From Marisa cornuarietis (taxonomy: Eukaryota > Mollusca > Gastropoda > Architaenioglossa > Ampullariidae): a stretch of DNA of 64,000 bases. This document shows positions 10,010-21,899 of the stretch, one piece after another. Positions within the stretch are counted from its first letter, which is position 1. Each line of letters begins with the position of its first letter. The translations under genes and the position numbers were made by a program. The notes beneath the pieces are model-generated. The model ran no database searches, was not told the DNA's origin, and was given only the letters and a program-made list of their open reading frames with translations. The stretch spans positions 8,481,501 to 8,545,500 of the forward strand of contig SMMW01000046.1 in assembly GCA_004794655.1 (NCBI GenBank), given 5' to 3'.

Positions 10010-12593
10010 TATATATTTTTTTTCAATTTATTTGTTTCCGTATTACAATTCACAAAACACAAGTCAAACACCTCTTTCATTCTTAAATCTATACTAGAGG
10101 TAGAAAATATAAATATAGAGTGTTTGATATCCATATTTAAAATTAGAGAGTAAAGAGAGAGAAGAGAGAGAGGGACAAGAAGAAAGTGTCCACATGTAGC
10201 ATTACACAGAGCTGTACCTAAAAACGCTGCACAAACACACACCTGTTCCTGGTTTACATGGCAATTGTAGGATCAATAAGTTACACCCTGATCATTTACA
10301 CTGGAGGAAATGAAATCGAATTGGCATATATATATATATATATATAACATACACATATTAAAACCTCTAAATATGTGCAAAAAAAACTAGAGAAGAGAAA
10401 CAAAGACAATGCCCTCGTGTACTATTACAAAACGCTGTACCTACTTACATTGGTAATATAGTTGTGATCCACAAGCACACAATGTACAATTGTTCCTGAT
10501 CCACAGGAAGTGGTCAGTTTATTTTTTATACATATAAAAGTTTTAACCACTTATTCTTCATTATCCTTTCCACCAGTTCGATATATTAACATAAAAATAA
10601 TCTGCATACTTGGAGAGATGCCTTCCTCATTTATGTGTTTTCTAGAATATGTGAAGTTATATAGTTCCAGCTAAACTTATAAGATTCATATAATCAGACC
10701 AGTGCATTATAAATTCCTGTAATTTCATGTTAACGAGTGCGTTGAATTTCTCAATCTTGTATTTTCCATTTAGTTGCAGAATAAAAACTCTTAAGTCTGG
10801 CTGTTTCTTCTCTAGTTTACATTTATAGATAAAGAACTTTGCTTCTATTAATATATTCTCTAACGTATTATCCAATGGACATTCTGCTTCATATCCGAAT
10901 AGTATTACAGATATTAAGATATTAAGTGTTAATTTATTATTATTAGAGCATTGCATTTATTGCCTTTTCTAGACTTGTCCAAAAAAGTTTGGTTACCTTT
11001 CATCGCCAAAATAGATGTTCAATTGTCTCCCTTTCATTGCCACAGAAAGTGCATTTATTACTAACTTCTAGCCCCATATATTCTGCCAGGGAGTTTGTAC
11101 CTAGAATCCTATGGGTAATTCAGCATTGAAACCATCTCAGTTTGATATCTTTTACTCCTTGAACCTTTGAAAAGATTATTTTCCAGGGTAAATGGACACC
11201 CATTTTGTGTTCCCACTTATCACAACATTTGGGCCTGATTGTGCTTTCTGTCAATATTTTGTAATAAAATTTGGCCAGTTTCTTTATGGAATTGATTAGT
11301 TTAATAGTTTTTGGTGTTTCTAGAGCAGTGTTGTTCCTAATTGTAATGCCCATTGACTGAATAAATTTTTTAATTATTTTAGCACATCCCGTGTATTTAA
11401 CTATGTCTATTGTGGTTCCATACTTGGCATTAATTTCACCCAAGGACAAAAGTACTCCAGATTCATTATAAAAATGTTGAATGCTATATAAACCCCTACT
11501 AACCCAGTTTTTGAAGAAGATAATCTTTTTGTCAAGCTGAAATCTACTGTTAAAGTGTATTGGTTCTGCCATCACATCCTCTGATGTTTCTGGCTTAACA
11601 CAATAATAGAATTCCTTATAGGCATTTAATACATCTTTATAGAAGTTATTTTTATGTTGTGTGTCATGGTACATATTTGGGCCATATTTATCTAGATTTA
11701 TGACTTTTGGATATATCTTTATCACAACATCTTTCCATTGGTGTTTAGTGACATTTAGCTTTGTAATCCATATTAACTTTACCGCTTTTATATACTGATA
11801 AATGTTAGGTATACTTAAGCCACCATTACGAACAGTTTTCACTACAACTGTTCTGTTTATTCGATCAGGTTTTCCATCCCACAGAAAGTTAAAGCATTGC
11901 TTTTGCAGCTCTTGTATATCTTGGATAGGGGGGTTGGGCATCAGTATCCATAAATAAATTAATTTAGATAGTATTAATGATATTAGCACAGCCACTCTTC
12001 CCATTGGTGTAATAGCTCTTTTAAGCCAGGATTTCATTAAATTTCTTGTTTCAACATATTTTTCCTTAAAGTTAAGAGTGTAACATGTTTCTAACTTAGT
12101 GCTTAGCCATATCCCTAATACTTTAAATTCTGCTGGGTTCCATTTAAACTTCAGGTGTGGGGCATATTTTATGGGGGAATTTTTCCTATTACCTAAACAG
12201 ATAGCGTCTGTTTTTTCAAAATTTATTTGCAGTCCTGACATTCTACTGTATTTATCCAATGTAACCAAAGTGTTGTAAAAAGATGATTCGTCACCCTCCA
12301 TAAAGATTTGTGTGTCATCGGGAAACTGTAATATTTTGTGTTCCTTTTGATTTATTGTAATACCTTTTATACTAACATTCTTCCATATCATTACTGCTAA
12401 GACTTCAGCACAAAGTATGAATAGGTACGGTGATATTGGGTCACCTTGCATACATCCACGTTTTATTTCGAACTAATCTGATATTCTTCCATTAACCATA
12501 ACAGCTGATTTGATGTTTTGGCAGAATGTTTTCATCCAGTTACAGATATCAGTCCCAAATCCAAATGTCTTTAATACTTTGTGCATAAAGGAG
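10010..12593 (-). mobile_element. 5'-truncated L1/Tx1-like non-LTR retrotransposon
   Basis: The insertion is flanked by the direct repeat GGCAAGAATATA (9998-10009 and 12594-12605). The empty site is seen in the B-C and C-D units near 20940 and 30190. The A-rich 3' end of the minus-strand element abuts the left copy. The 5' end breaks off inside the reverse transcriptase domain, as expected for incomplete target-primed reverse transcription. Coding remnants are listed separately. Confidence 0.92.
10657..12593 (-). pseudogene. LINE ORF2 remnant: reverse transcriptase and C-terminal region, disabled
   Basis: Reading leftward: F-M-H-K-V-L-K-T-F-G-F-G, a TAG after G-R-I-S-D, G-C-M-Q-G-D-P-I-S-P-Y-L-F, then F-P-D-D where the family has F/Y-A-D-D, and about 400 further residues down to 11120. 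Below that a stop precedes I-T-H-R-I-L-G-T-N. A zinc-knuckle-like C-T-F-C...H-L-F-W-R has its last Cys turned into TGA, and the final about 100 residues are open at 10657-10956. With at least three stops and an altered catalytic box it cannot encode an active enzyme. Confidence 0.85.
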
Positions 12594-12605
12594 GGCAAGA
12601 ATATA

Positions 12606-13408
12606 TTTTGTCCCCCACCTCGAACCCATGAGATGGAATTCTTAAAAAAGTAGAGAAAAGTCAAACAATCACAGGGAGAGAGAGAGAGACAAATAGAATA
12701 CGACCAATCATTATTTACGACAGTAACACAATAAGCAAAAGTTATGCTTTGTTACATTTAGCCCTTGATTTGATGAAAGGAAAATAAAACTATTCTACAA
12801 CAAAACAAAGGCATTAATTAAAAAAGACGCGTTGGTTTGCCACTCTGATTTGCAAACCTTGAATGTGATGAATATGATGACAAAATTTATCTTATTCTGA
12901 AAATTAAATAATTTCTTGTGACTGCGATAACCGGCTGAGTCCTTTTTCAATGACTTTTGTTTCTTGTTAAACGTTGCTTTGTCGCTGAATACTGAAAGCA
13001 CCAAATGTTGTGATGATACAACCGTGTTCTCGAGTGTGTGTATGACTGCACTGACTCACCTCGTTAGTTTGTTTCGTAACGTGCGAGTGAACGTCGTTCA
13101 CTATCAACATATAGTTTGTCCCCTCGCCCACCAATACCGAACATCTTACCACACCACTGACACAGTCATACAATAATATAGATATAGACATACAGTAATG
13201 TATACATAGACGTAAAAGCAATACACACAACCATACATTCAGACAGTAATACAGACATATAGCAATGCATACATAATCCAAGAGTTGGCAATACACTCAG
13301 CCATACATACAAGCGCATTAGTTTACTGGAAAATATATTTCATGTGACACTCGTATTTTCACTAACCACACTACTAAGAAATGTAAGGAGATGACTTTGA
13401 AACTTGTT
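12606..13408 (+). repeat. Duplicated-unit spacer upstream of gene B
   Basis: It matches 20950-21750 and 30190-31005. No gene is seen. It includes the right part of the old CAGTGGCGTA-family element and a block of short ACATACAG-rich sequence. Confidence 0.65.
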
Positions 13409-13575
13409 CAGTGGCGTAGGAACAGGGGGGGGGCAAGGGGGGCAGCTGCCCCACCAAAAAAGATGCTGAGAAGGCAAGAATCCAAAGTAGATGCTGAGAA
13501 GGCAAGAATGTGAACGTTATTCATTGTCAGCATGGAGCTTGCCCCCCCAAAGCCGAGCATCTTCCTACGCCACTG
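13409..13575. mobile_element. 167-bp nonautonomous DNA element (CAGTGGCGTAGGAA TIR)
   Basis: The ends are CAGTGGCGTAGGAA and TTCCTACGCCACTG, a perfect 14-bp inverted repeat, with G-rich and C-rich runs just inside. It is flanked by TTGTT at 13404-13408 and 13576-13580. Units C and D show the uninterrupted CTTGTTTACATT. The TIR resembles hAT-type ends, but the 5-bp duplication is shorter than the usual 8. Confidence 0.85.
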
Positions 13576-13582
13576 TTGTTTA

Positions 13583-13583
<1 letters not shown>

Positions 13584-13618
<35 letters not shown>
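13584..13618 (+). repeat. (ATT)n microsatellite before gene B
   Basis: About 11 ATT units, immediately upstream of the promoter. The same position is longer at 21758-21827 and about 31010-31057. Confidence 0.9.
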
Positions 13619-13633
13619 CTCAGTCTTGCTGCC

Positions 13634-13640
13634 TATTTAA
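13634..13640 (+). promoter_or_regulatory. TATA-like box of M4 gene B
   Basis: TATTTAA 64 bases before the ATG, in the block TTGCTGCCTATTTAAGCCATTGA-like that is shared with genes A, C and D. Confidence 0.65.
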
Positions 13641-13697
13641 GCCATTGAAGACAGTTGACGGCAAACTTGCTTCTCACCGCTGGATGCTGTGCTGATC

Positions 13698-16600
13698 ATG
13701 AGGGGGCTATTGCAGAAATTAACTATAGGTTTTCTTGGTAAGTGCTGTTGACAATTGATTTTGCATGTCTGTTTTGTCGTGTGTGTGAGGTAGGGATGAA
13801 CGTGTGTCCACGTGTGTATTGACGTGTGTGTGGTCTGCTAGGACTGTCCGAATTGGTAAAAAATTAACAATGTCTGCAGATCTTTTCTTCTGTTGCTTTA
13901 ACACGGTAATGTACAACTTTATTATGAGATAAAACGCAAGTTTTTTTTAACAAGGCGGAAAATATATATCTCAATTTACCTGCGCAGTTGGCACAACAAG
14001 CCGACCTTTAAAAAAACTGAGATTTGAAAGTTATTAGTAAAGGCTAGGCTCGGGATTAAATTTACGGGTAGGGGTTATAGTTAGGGTGAAGGTATCAAAT
14101 GGCAAAAGAGACGATGTGATGTCATGTGATTTAAAAAAACTCCGCGATCTCTGTCATTAAAGTTTAGTCTTCTCTAAATCAAAGTTTTTTCGTTATGGTA
14201 TAAAATTTGTATTTTTAATGACGTAGTTTAACTTGTTTATAATCAGTGCCACCAAACAAACATCTGCTTTGTGACAATAACATTGTCTTGTTAGTTCTCG
14301 CCACCCATGGGGCGAGGGCGGCTCGGCATGTTGACGCCAATGTCCATCTTCACGATGCTCTGTATAAGCGGCAGCTTCAGATGGCGGATATGACGTCAGA
14401 GGTGTCCTCGCGGCAACGCAGAGCATCAACCACGCTTCCCATTGGGGAACTTAACGAGATGATGTCTTTAGGTCCAAACTCAGTCCTGGAGGTCACGAGG
14501 TCATCAACAACAGTCCAGGGCGCACGCTTGCTCCGTCTGCAAGAGACTTTCAAAGGTTGATTATCTTTTGAGCAAAGAGCATCATTTTTTTATTTCATTT
14601 TCACAAGTTGTCTGTTTTCATAAGATGGCCAGAAACAGGGAACCCATGTCTTAAAGTAGACGTGGCATCAACTTCCCCTAGAAATAATAGGTTCTTTAAA
14701 TTCTGAAGTGATATTTTTCAATTAAAGAGTGTTATTTTCAGGAGAACCTGTTAACAATGCAGTCATAACAGTAACAACGGACAGTACAGGGCAGCATGTG
14801 TATGACGCAAGCGGTGTTGCGTATCAGGGGATAGAGGAGGACACGGACGGCACAAGAAACATCAACAATCAGAGCGCAGTCGACATCTGTTTCACCTTTA
14901 ATAAGGACGACACCATTAAAGATGACATCACTCATGTAAAGGTATGTCATATAATATATACTCTGACTAATCATTAACATCATCGACATAGACACATTTT
15001 CTGTTCTGTGTCACGTTTTTGTGAACTGCTCTCTCTCTCTCTTTCTTGCGGTCCATTGGCGCAACGTTTAGCGCCTGTCAACAATACAGTAAAGATTGGC
15101 TGTCCTGGGATCATTTTTTCTACAACGTTTTATGTTTATAGCTTTTATTGGGTATCTCTCTGAAGCTGCGTTACGTCAGTCTCTACTATAATGTAAAAAT
15201 AGCATTTTAAATGATGACATGGTCAAAAAGAGCCCCCTCTAACCCTTGTTTCTGACGTTGCTAATGTTTCAGGCTGAGCCCCAAATATTTCTCGATAAGC
15301 AGAACCAAGCCTACCCGGGGTATTTAGTGCAGTACCTTGTACTCCTAGAGTCCAAACAGCGCAGGCCGTCGTGCATCGTAGACGCACGTGACGGAAAAGT
15401 TACTGTGAGTTGGGACGCCCTCGACACGTACAACGAATGTGCAGGCAAAGGCACGGGAGGTAATCGCAAGATCGGCAAGATCCACTACGGTGAGCTTCAG
15501 AAATGCCTGGATGTCAAACGTGTCAATAACTCGTGTTATACAGAAAACAAATACGTTAAAGTTATTGATAACAAAGGAATTATATATGAACACATAACGG
15601 ATACGTACAACTTCAGTGATGCAGCTTCTTACGACTGCGAGGAAGCCACAGACGAAATCAACGGCGCGTACTCACCCATCCTGGATGCTCTGTTTTACGG
15701 AACGACTGTCGCGAAAATGTTTGAGGACTGGTACAACACGACCCCGCTAGATGGACAGATTATAATCAGGGTACATGTTGGGGTGAATTATTCTAACGCT
15801 TTCTGGGATGGCACTGATTGTCAGTTTGGTGACGGCGGTAAAATATTGCATCCTTTGGTCAGCATAGATATCATGGGACATGAGATTGGTCACGGGGTAA
15901 CAGAAAAAGCTTCAAGCCTCTTGTATTATAACCAATGGGGGGCTATAAATGAGGCGTTTTCAGACATGATGGGAGAAACTTCCGAAGCCTATCTGTCAAA
16001 GGCAGACTGGCTCAGCGGTTTCGATATCACAAAAGAAGGATACTCCCCAATGCGCTTTTTCGAAAACCCCTCGGCTGACAACATGTCGATATCCCACGTT
16101 GATAATTTCACGGACGATCTAAACGTTCACTATAGCAGCGGTGTGTACAACCGTGTTTTCTATCTTATTGTCCACGATTACAAGCAGCCCATCAAAGAAA
16201 TCTTCCGCGTCTTTCTGCACGCCAACCGAATGTACTGGCATCACATGTCTGACTACCACAGCGCTGCCTGTGACGTCATGAAGTCTGCCTACGATCTGGG
16301 TCAAGATACCGGTCTCTTCCGCAGGGCTTTCAAAGAGGTTGGAATAGAGGTCTGTGACACACAAAATCATGTCTTAGGACTCCGGGATAACAAAGTTTAC
16401 AAAGGCATCACTGTGACCCACAATGTGTCGCCTGTTTTTCTGTACATGTTCCCTGCTCAACATCCGAAAGTGAACATAAGCGGCTTGAGCATCAGGGCCA
16501 ACAGCTCCATTGGAAACGTGCACATCATCCTGACCAACAAGGACTGGGATGATGACGGGGAAGACCCGAAAATATTAGCTGAGGGCGACAACCTCGTCAA

Positions 16601-16715
16601 AGCTGAAATCCAAAGCAACTCCACTGCTGTTGCTCTTTATATTACGTTATCATCAAACGTGCTAAAGGTTCCTCTCACTAACGTCACGCTTCAGGTTTCC
16701 GCGTTCAGGGCTTAG
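13698..16715 (+). CDS. Secreted M4 (vibriolysin-like) metallopeptidase, gene B
   Basis: Exons are 13698-13737, 14295-14555, 14742-14941 and 15273-16715 (647 residues). The architecture matches gene A: split signal peptide, propeptide with R-Q-R-R, catalytic domain and C-terminal beta-rich domain. Zinc ligands are His370, His374 and Glu394, with base Glu371. The late histidine lies in V-H-Y-S-S-G where the others read V-H-H. Compared with C and D, differences cluster in a few surface segments (for example G-D-G-G-K-I-L where C has G-D-G-G-D-I-L). The C-terminus is V-S-A-F-R-A. At the 3' flank the AATAAA motifs found in C are changed, so the poly(A) site is not evident. All key residues are present, so I infer an active enzyme. 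Confidence 0.9.
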
Positions 16716-17460
16716 CACATAGTCACGAGGTTCAGCTTTTTCTGATTTCTACGTCAAAAAATGCAAACGAAAACTCCAAAAGAAGTACACGAAGAGTATA
16801 TAAATGAACATCTTGCGTTTTCGAGTAAGTTTACATTCTGCGAGTAGCAACTTCCCTGAAAGAAAATTAATATTTCGCAAATAGTCATGTAGTTAAGAAG
16901 AGAACAAAGTTAAAGTGTTATTGAACGCTATATATGACGCATGCTTAAATTATATAAGTTCTCGAAAATGTCTACCTGCTTATTTTTATGCTTTTGTGAA
17001 GTTGTTTTCTCTCCCTTTCTTACCCGTTTTGCTTATTATGTTTCTCTCAGAGACAAATATTTGTGTCTACTTCTACAATTACAATATGTTATGAAATATG
17101 CTGTATTTTCGTTATAAACACGTCCTTCAGGCTAAAACAATACTTCCTTATAAAATGCTTGGTCTATCAGATTAAAAGTAAAGAGTATGAAAATTGGGAT
17201 TTCATTTTCTGGAATGCTATTGTTCTGAAAGTGTTAAAAAACTGTTTCTATGTTCTTTAAATGTATTTGATATTGGACTGTGACACGTATACTGTGTGTC
17301 TTACACATTGAGACGGCACGTTTTGTGCACTGTGTCATAGAAACGCCTTCATCTTCCTGGATTTCTTTCATTCCCTTTGGAGTTTGTAACTGTCTCTGTG
17401 AATCCCAATATGTGTCCACTATCTTATATAGTTCATATTTCCTTTTCGTCTCTTTCGGGA
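16716..17460 (+). repeat. Duplicated-unit spacer (B-C copy), gene B 3' flank
   Basis: It aligns with 6828-7600 and 26258-26975. No gene is seen. Confidence 0.7.
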
Positions 17461-17659
17461 CATTAGAGAGTTTGAGATTCAGAGCTCGCACTACGCGTGG
17501 GGGAGCGGCAACCTGTAGCGTCACGGGAATTTGCGCCCTACATCATCACATCCACAAAATCCAACCAATCGCTTTCTCACAACGGGTAGGCTTAGAGGCT
17601 CGCCGTTCTCGTTGCCGCACATGTCTCCCTACGCGTCGTGGATCTCAAACTCTCTAATG
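17461..17659. mobile_element. 199-bp MITE with 18-bp perfect TIR
   Basis: The ends are CATTAGAGAGTTTGAGAT and ATCTCAAACTCTCTAATG. Imperfect pairing continues inward for about 30 more bases (CTACGCGT, GCGGCAAC). The C-D unit lacks it (near 26976). The target duplication cannot be fixed because the flanks differ slightly. Superfamily unknown. Confidence 0.85.
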
Positions 17660-18340
17660 TCGCAACCCCGCGACGTGTGACACTCACTTTCTGTCTTCCA
17701 ATCACATGCACGGGCCAGACAAATATTTGTTCTTTTACACTAAAAGAATAAAATGGTTTGTCTGAGCAGATCTGCCTACTTTTACTAAAGAACACAAAAT
17801 AACATAGATACAAAAAAAATTCCTTACTACGATCTGAATCCAATCTTAACTCAAATGCAGGCTGCAAAATAATCTTCAGATTCTCTAAAAACAAATTTAA
17901 GCTCAATGTCTCGGCACTGGCTCTTCACTTTAAATAACACAACCACAGACTGCAAAGCGTTTCTCAGGTCCTCTACAAACGAATTTAGGCTCAATGTCTC
18001 GGCACCGGCTCTTCACTTTAAATACCGCAACGATAAAAACAAAACAAAACGTCTCGGCGTTTTGCATCCGGATTATAAGCAAAAAAATTATGTCTGCCCT
18101 TCTTAATCCCAAGCCTACCTTTATTTCTTCTCTCAACGCTTCACTCTTTCACATTTTCTTATTCTTCCCCTCAAACGATTCTCTCACACGTCATGCATCT
18201 TTATTGACATCATCCATACGCATTCAGACAAAGTGACGTCATTCACGCTCTTTTGTTCTTCCACGTGGGCTGAGGCCTTTGACCACTAGTAGATCTGTGA
18301 CAGACATCTACTTTGTTGTTTTATTTACCCGGAGAAAAAA
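17660..18340 (+). repeat. Duplicated-unit spacer with a local tandem duplication
   Basis: It matches 26984-27560. Within it a block of about 104 bp containing CTCAATGTCTCGGCAC and GGCTCTTCACTTTAAATA occurs twice (about 17880-17983 and 17984-18040), but once in the C-D unit (27190-27260). No gene is seen. Confidence 0.65.
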
Positions 18341-18466
18341 CCCGAGGCCCAGCCCTGCGGACAAGTGTCACATACAGAGAGCGTCCCGAGACGAGATCTG
18401 AACCCCGAGTTTCTCACTGCAGTGGTGACAAGCGAGGGGTTTAACCACTGCACTACCTGTCGAAAT
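18341..18466 (-). mobile_element. tRNA-derived SINE, family 2, copy 2
   Basis: Same element and position as at 7703-7828, so it was inherited by segmental duplication rather than by new insertion. Confidence 0.6.
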
Positions 18467-19339
<873 letters not shown>

Positions 19340-20116
19340 CCATCTGTGTTTATAGCAGCAGTTTTAAAGGAGAGAGATGAAGAGATTGGAGGCGCAGTCT
19401 TTGATGGTTTCATCTGTCTTTATAGCGGTAGTTTCAAGTACACCTTACATAATAAATCACACCTGTCGGTCTTCCCATATAGTGTATGGTAGGCTTATTT
19501 ACAAATAAAATATTATATAGGCTACTAATTTTTACATTTTTGTATGTGAGCTATCGCTGCTTCTATTGCAGGAATGTGTGTTTGAACGGTGAGGCAGGCC
19601 TGTGGTGCCGTTTGACTGTCGTCGCCCCCATCGTCCCCGTCCTACCGCGCTCATCACTTACCCCTACACCTACCTTCCCTGCTGGTTACCCCAGACACTG
19701 AACCCTTTAAATTCACTCAGATAACACGCCTGGTGCTTACTGTCATAGTGAGAATCTCTAGGGTGGAAGTCAATGTACCAGCAGTGGAAAGCTTTTCCGT
19801 TCCTATAATTGTCATCCTGCAACAACGATATTCTTCAACTCCAGTTTCTGGCGGTTTGTATGTAGTAGTTCTCTTTGCAAAGAAAAATCAAGATAACAAG
19901 ATTGTAAGCTTAAACTTTCATACTAGAACCAGCCCTGTTTTGTGGAGGAGAGGTTCAGTAAGTCATTTGCCTACCGAGACAAATAGTCCGTCTGCTCGCT
20001 TGTTTTTCTGAATGAAAAAAGTAATAGATGTGCTTTGTTACGCGTGCATAGTAGCCAACCTTTGTCTTTAGTGTGGGTGGGTGGTTGTGGTAGATTCAAA
20101 CTTACTGTAACTGTTA
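19340..20116 (+). repeat. Duplicated-unit spacer left of the Harbinger element
   Basis: Very close to 28593-29367. No gene is seen. Open frames here are short and not conserved in the A-B copy. Confidence 0.65.
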
Positions 20117-20872
20117 GGCCTATTCTCACGCTGCAATATACCGCACCTAGCAGGGTTAGCAGGCCCTGGTAGAACCTTTCCGAGTTTTGCACACGGCTGG
20201 GTGGGGACTTTGTATCGAGGTTTTCACGGATACGACGCGATTCTATTTTCTTGCAGAGCCTGACCTACATTACACGGCTGTACCCAATCGAAATGCTTGA
20301 ACACAGTCGCCTCCCGTTTACCTCCAAATTAAGAAATGGCGGTGTGGTCAGAGGAAAGGTGTACGAGTATGATTTGTAAGTGGGAAAACTACCCGTGTCT
20401 GTTCGACACTGCCAGTCCAGACTATCTCAACCGAGATAAGGCCAGGAATGCCTGAATTAAAATTGCTCGTGCTCTGGGCAGCCTCGATCAGACATAAAAG
20501 TTCTTCAAACGTTGCAGACGACATTCGCAAAAAGCGTCTGCATTCTCTCGAGTCTTCCGGAAATATTTCTTTTAGAGGACATGAAAATAAGGCATCTAAG
20601 CGACTCCTTCGCGTCCCCCACCCGTCACCCACATCTTTTTTTCTTCTTTTCTCTCTCCCTACTTCATCAGACAATATTATTAACGTAGCAGCAGTAGCTT
20701 CCGAAAGTATCTGATTGTCTGCCATTTTGTCGACTACCCACAATGCGCTGCGCGGATGACGTCACCTAGCAGGACACTAGCGAGTGGCCTTGCTACGTGA
20801 GAGTAGAACGGTGCCTAGCAGGCAAAATCTTGCACGTGCAAACCCTGAAAACATTGCAGCGTGAGAAAGGCC
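20117..20872 (-). mobile_element. PIF/Harbinger nonautonomous element, copy 1
   Basis: The ends are GGCCTATTCTCACGCTGCAA and TTGCAGCGTGAGAAAGGCC, flanked by TTA at 20114-20116 and 20873-20875. A 3-bp TWA target duplication is the PIF/Harbinger hallmark. The A-B unit has the empty site CTGTTTAGGTAGTGGCG at about 9927-9943. The 756-bp length and the short transposase remnant indicate an internally deleted element. Confidence 0.92.
20348..20743 (-). pseudogene. Truncated PIF/Harbinger transposase N-terminus
   Basis: 131 codons. The segment D-S-R-E-C-R-R-F-L-R-M-S-S-A-T-F-E-E-L-L resembles the N-terminal E-D-x-x-x-F-R-x-F-L-R-M-x-x-x-x-F-x-x-L-L motif of Harbinger/ALP1-like transposases. The DDE catalytic domain is absent. 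The copy at 29599-29994 encodes the same 131 residues. Confidence 0.65.
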
Positions 20873-20878
20873 TTAAGG

Positions 20879-21505
20879 TAGTGGCGTATAACGACAGGGA
20901 CAAGGGGACCAGCCGCCTGCTCATGAAAGATTCTGAGGAGGCAAGAATATATTTTGTCCCCCACCTCGAACCCAATGCTTGAGATGTGATTCTTAAAAAA
21001 GTAGAGAAAAGTTAAAGAATCACAGGGAGGGAGAGACAACTCGCAAACGACCAATCTTTATTTACGACAGTAACACAATAAGCAAAAGTTATGCTTGTTT
21101 ACATTTAGCCCTTGATCTGATGAAAGGAAAAAGAAACTATTCTACAACAAAACAAAGGCATTAATTAAAAAAGACGGGTTGGTTTGGCACTCTGATTTTC
21201 GAATCTTTAATGTGATGAATATGATGACAAAATTTATCTTATTCTGAAAATTAAATAATTCTTGTGATTGCGATAACCGGCTGAGTCATTTTTCAATGAT
21301 TTTTGTTTCTTGTTAAACGTTGCTTTGTCGCTGAAAACTGAAAGCACCAAATGTTGTGATGCTACAACCGTGTTCTCGAGTGTGTGTATGACTGCACTTA
21401 CTCACCTCATTAGTTTGTTTCGTAACGTGCGAGTGAACGTCGTTCACTGTCAGCATGGAGTTTGTCCCCTCGCCCACCAAAGCCGAACATCTTACCACAC
21501 CACTG
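20879..21505. mobile_element. Old CAGTGGCGTA-family element, intact length copy (B-C unit)
   Basis: About 630 bp between TAGTGGCGTATAACGACAGG and its inverted counterpart ending CACCACTG. It is the uninterrupted version of 9936-13159. It contains no coding region that I recognise. Confidence 0.5.
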
Positions 21506-21755
21506 ACACAGTCATACAATAATATAGACATAGACATACAGTAATGCATACATAGAGATAAAAGCAATACACACAACCATACATTCAGACAGTAATACAG
21601 ACATACAGCAATGCATAATAATCCAAGAGTTGGCAATACACTCAGCCATACATACAAGCGCATTTGTTCACTGGAAAATATATTTCATGTCACACTCGTA
21701 TTTTCACTAACCACACTACTAAGAAATGTAAGGAGATGACTTTGAAACTTGTTTA

Positions 21756-21757
<2 letters not shown>

Positions 21758-21825
<68 letters not shown>

Positions 21826-21827
21826 TT
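21758..21827 (+). repeat. (ATT)n microsatellite before gene C
   Basis: About 23 ATT units ending 9 bases before the TATA-like box. Confidence 0.9.
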
Positions 21828-21835
21828 AGTCTTGC

Positions 21836-21842
21836 TATTTAA
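21836..21842 (+). promoter_or_regulatory. TATA-like box of M4 gene C
   Basis: TATTTAA 64 bases before the ATG. The TGCC just upstream of it in genes A and B is deleted here and in D. Confidence 0.65.
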
Positions 21843-21899
21843 GCCATTGAAGACAGTTGACGGCAAACTTGCTTCTCACCGCTGGATGCTGTGCTGATC

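Larger units (their letters stand above)
9936..13159. mobile_element. Old CAGTGGCGTA-family DNA element, split by the LINE at 10010-12593
   Basis: Its left end reads TAGTGGCGTATAAACGACAG. Its right end, read on the minus strand, is CAGTGGTGTGGTAAGATGTT. Uninterrupted versions are 20879-21505 and 30131-30759 (about 630 bp). The right end resembles that of the small young element at 13409-13575, including TCGGCTTTGG and CTCCATGCTGACA. Assignment to a superfamily is uncertain, perhaps hAT-like. Confidence 0.5.

Noticed and set aside
20448..20714. Plus-strand 88-codon frame inside the Harbinger element
   Set aside because: It is antisense to the transposase remnant and has no similarity that I recognise.
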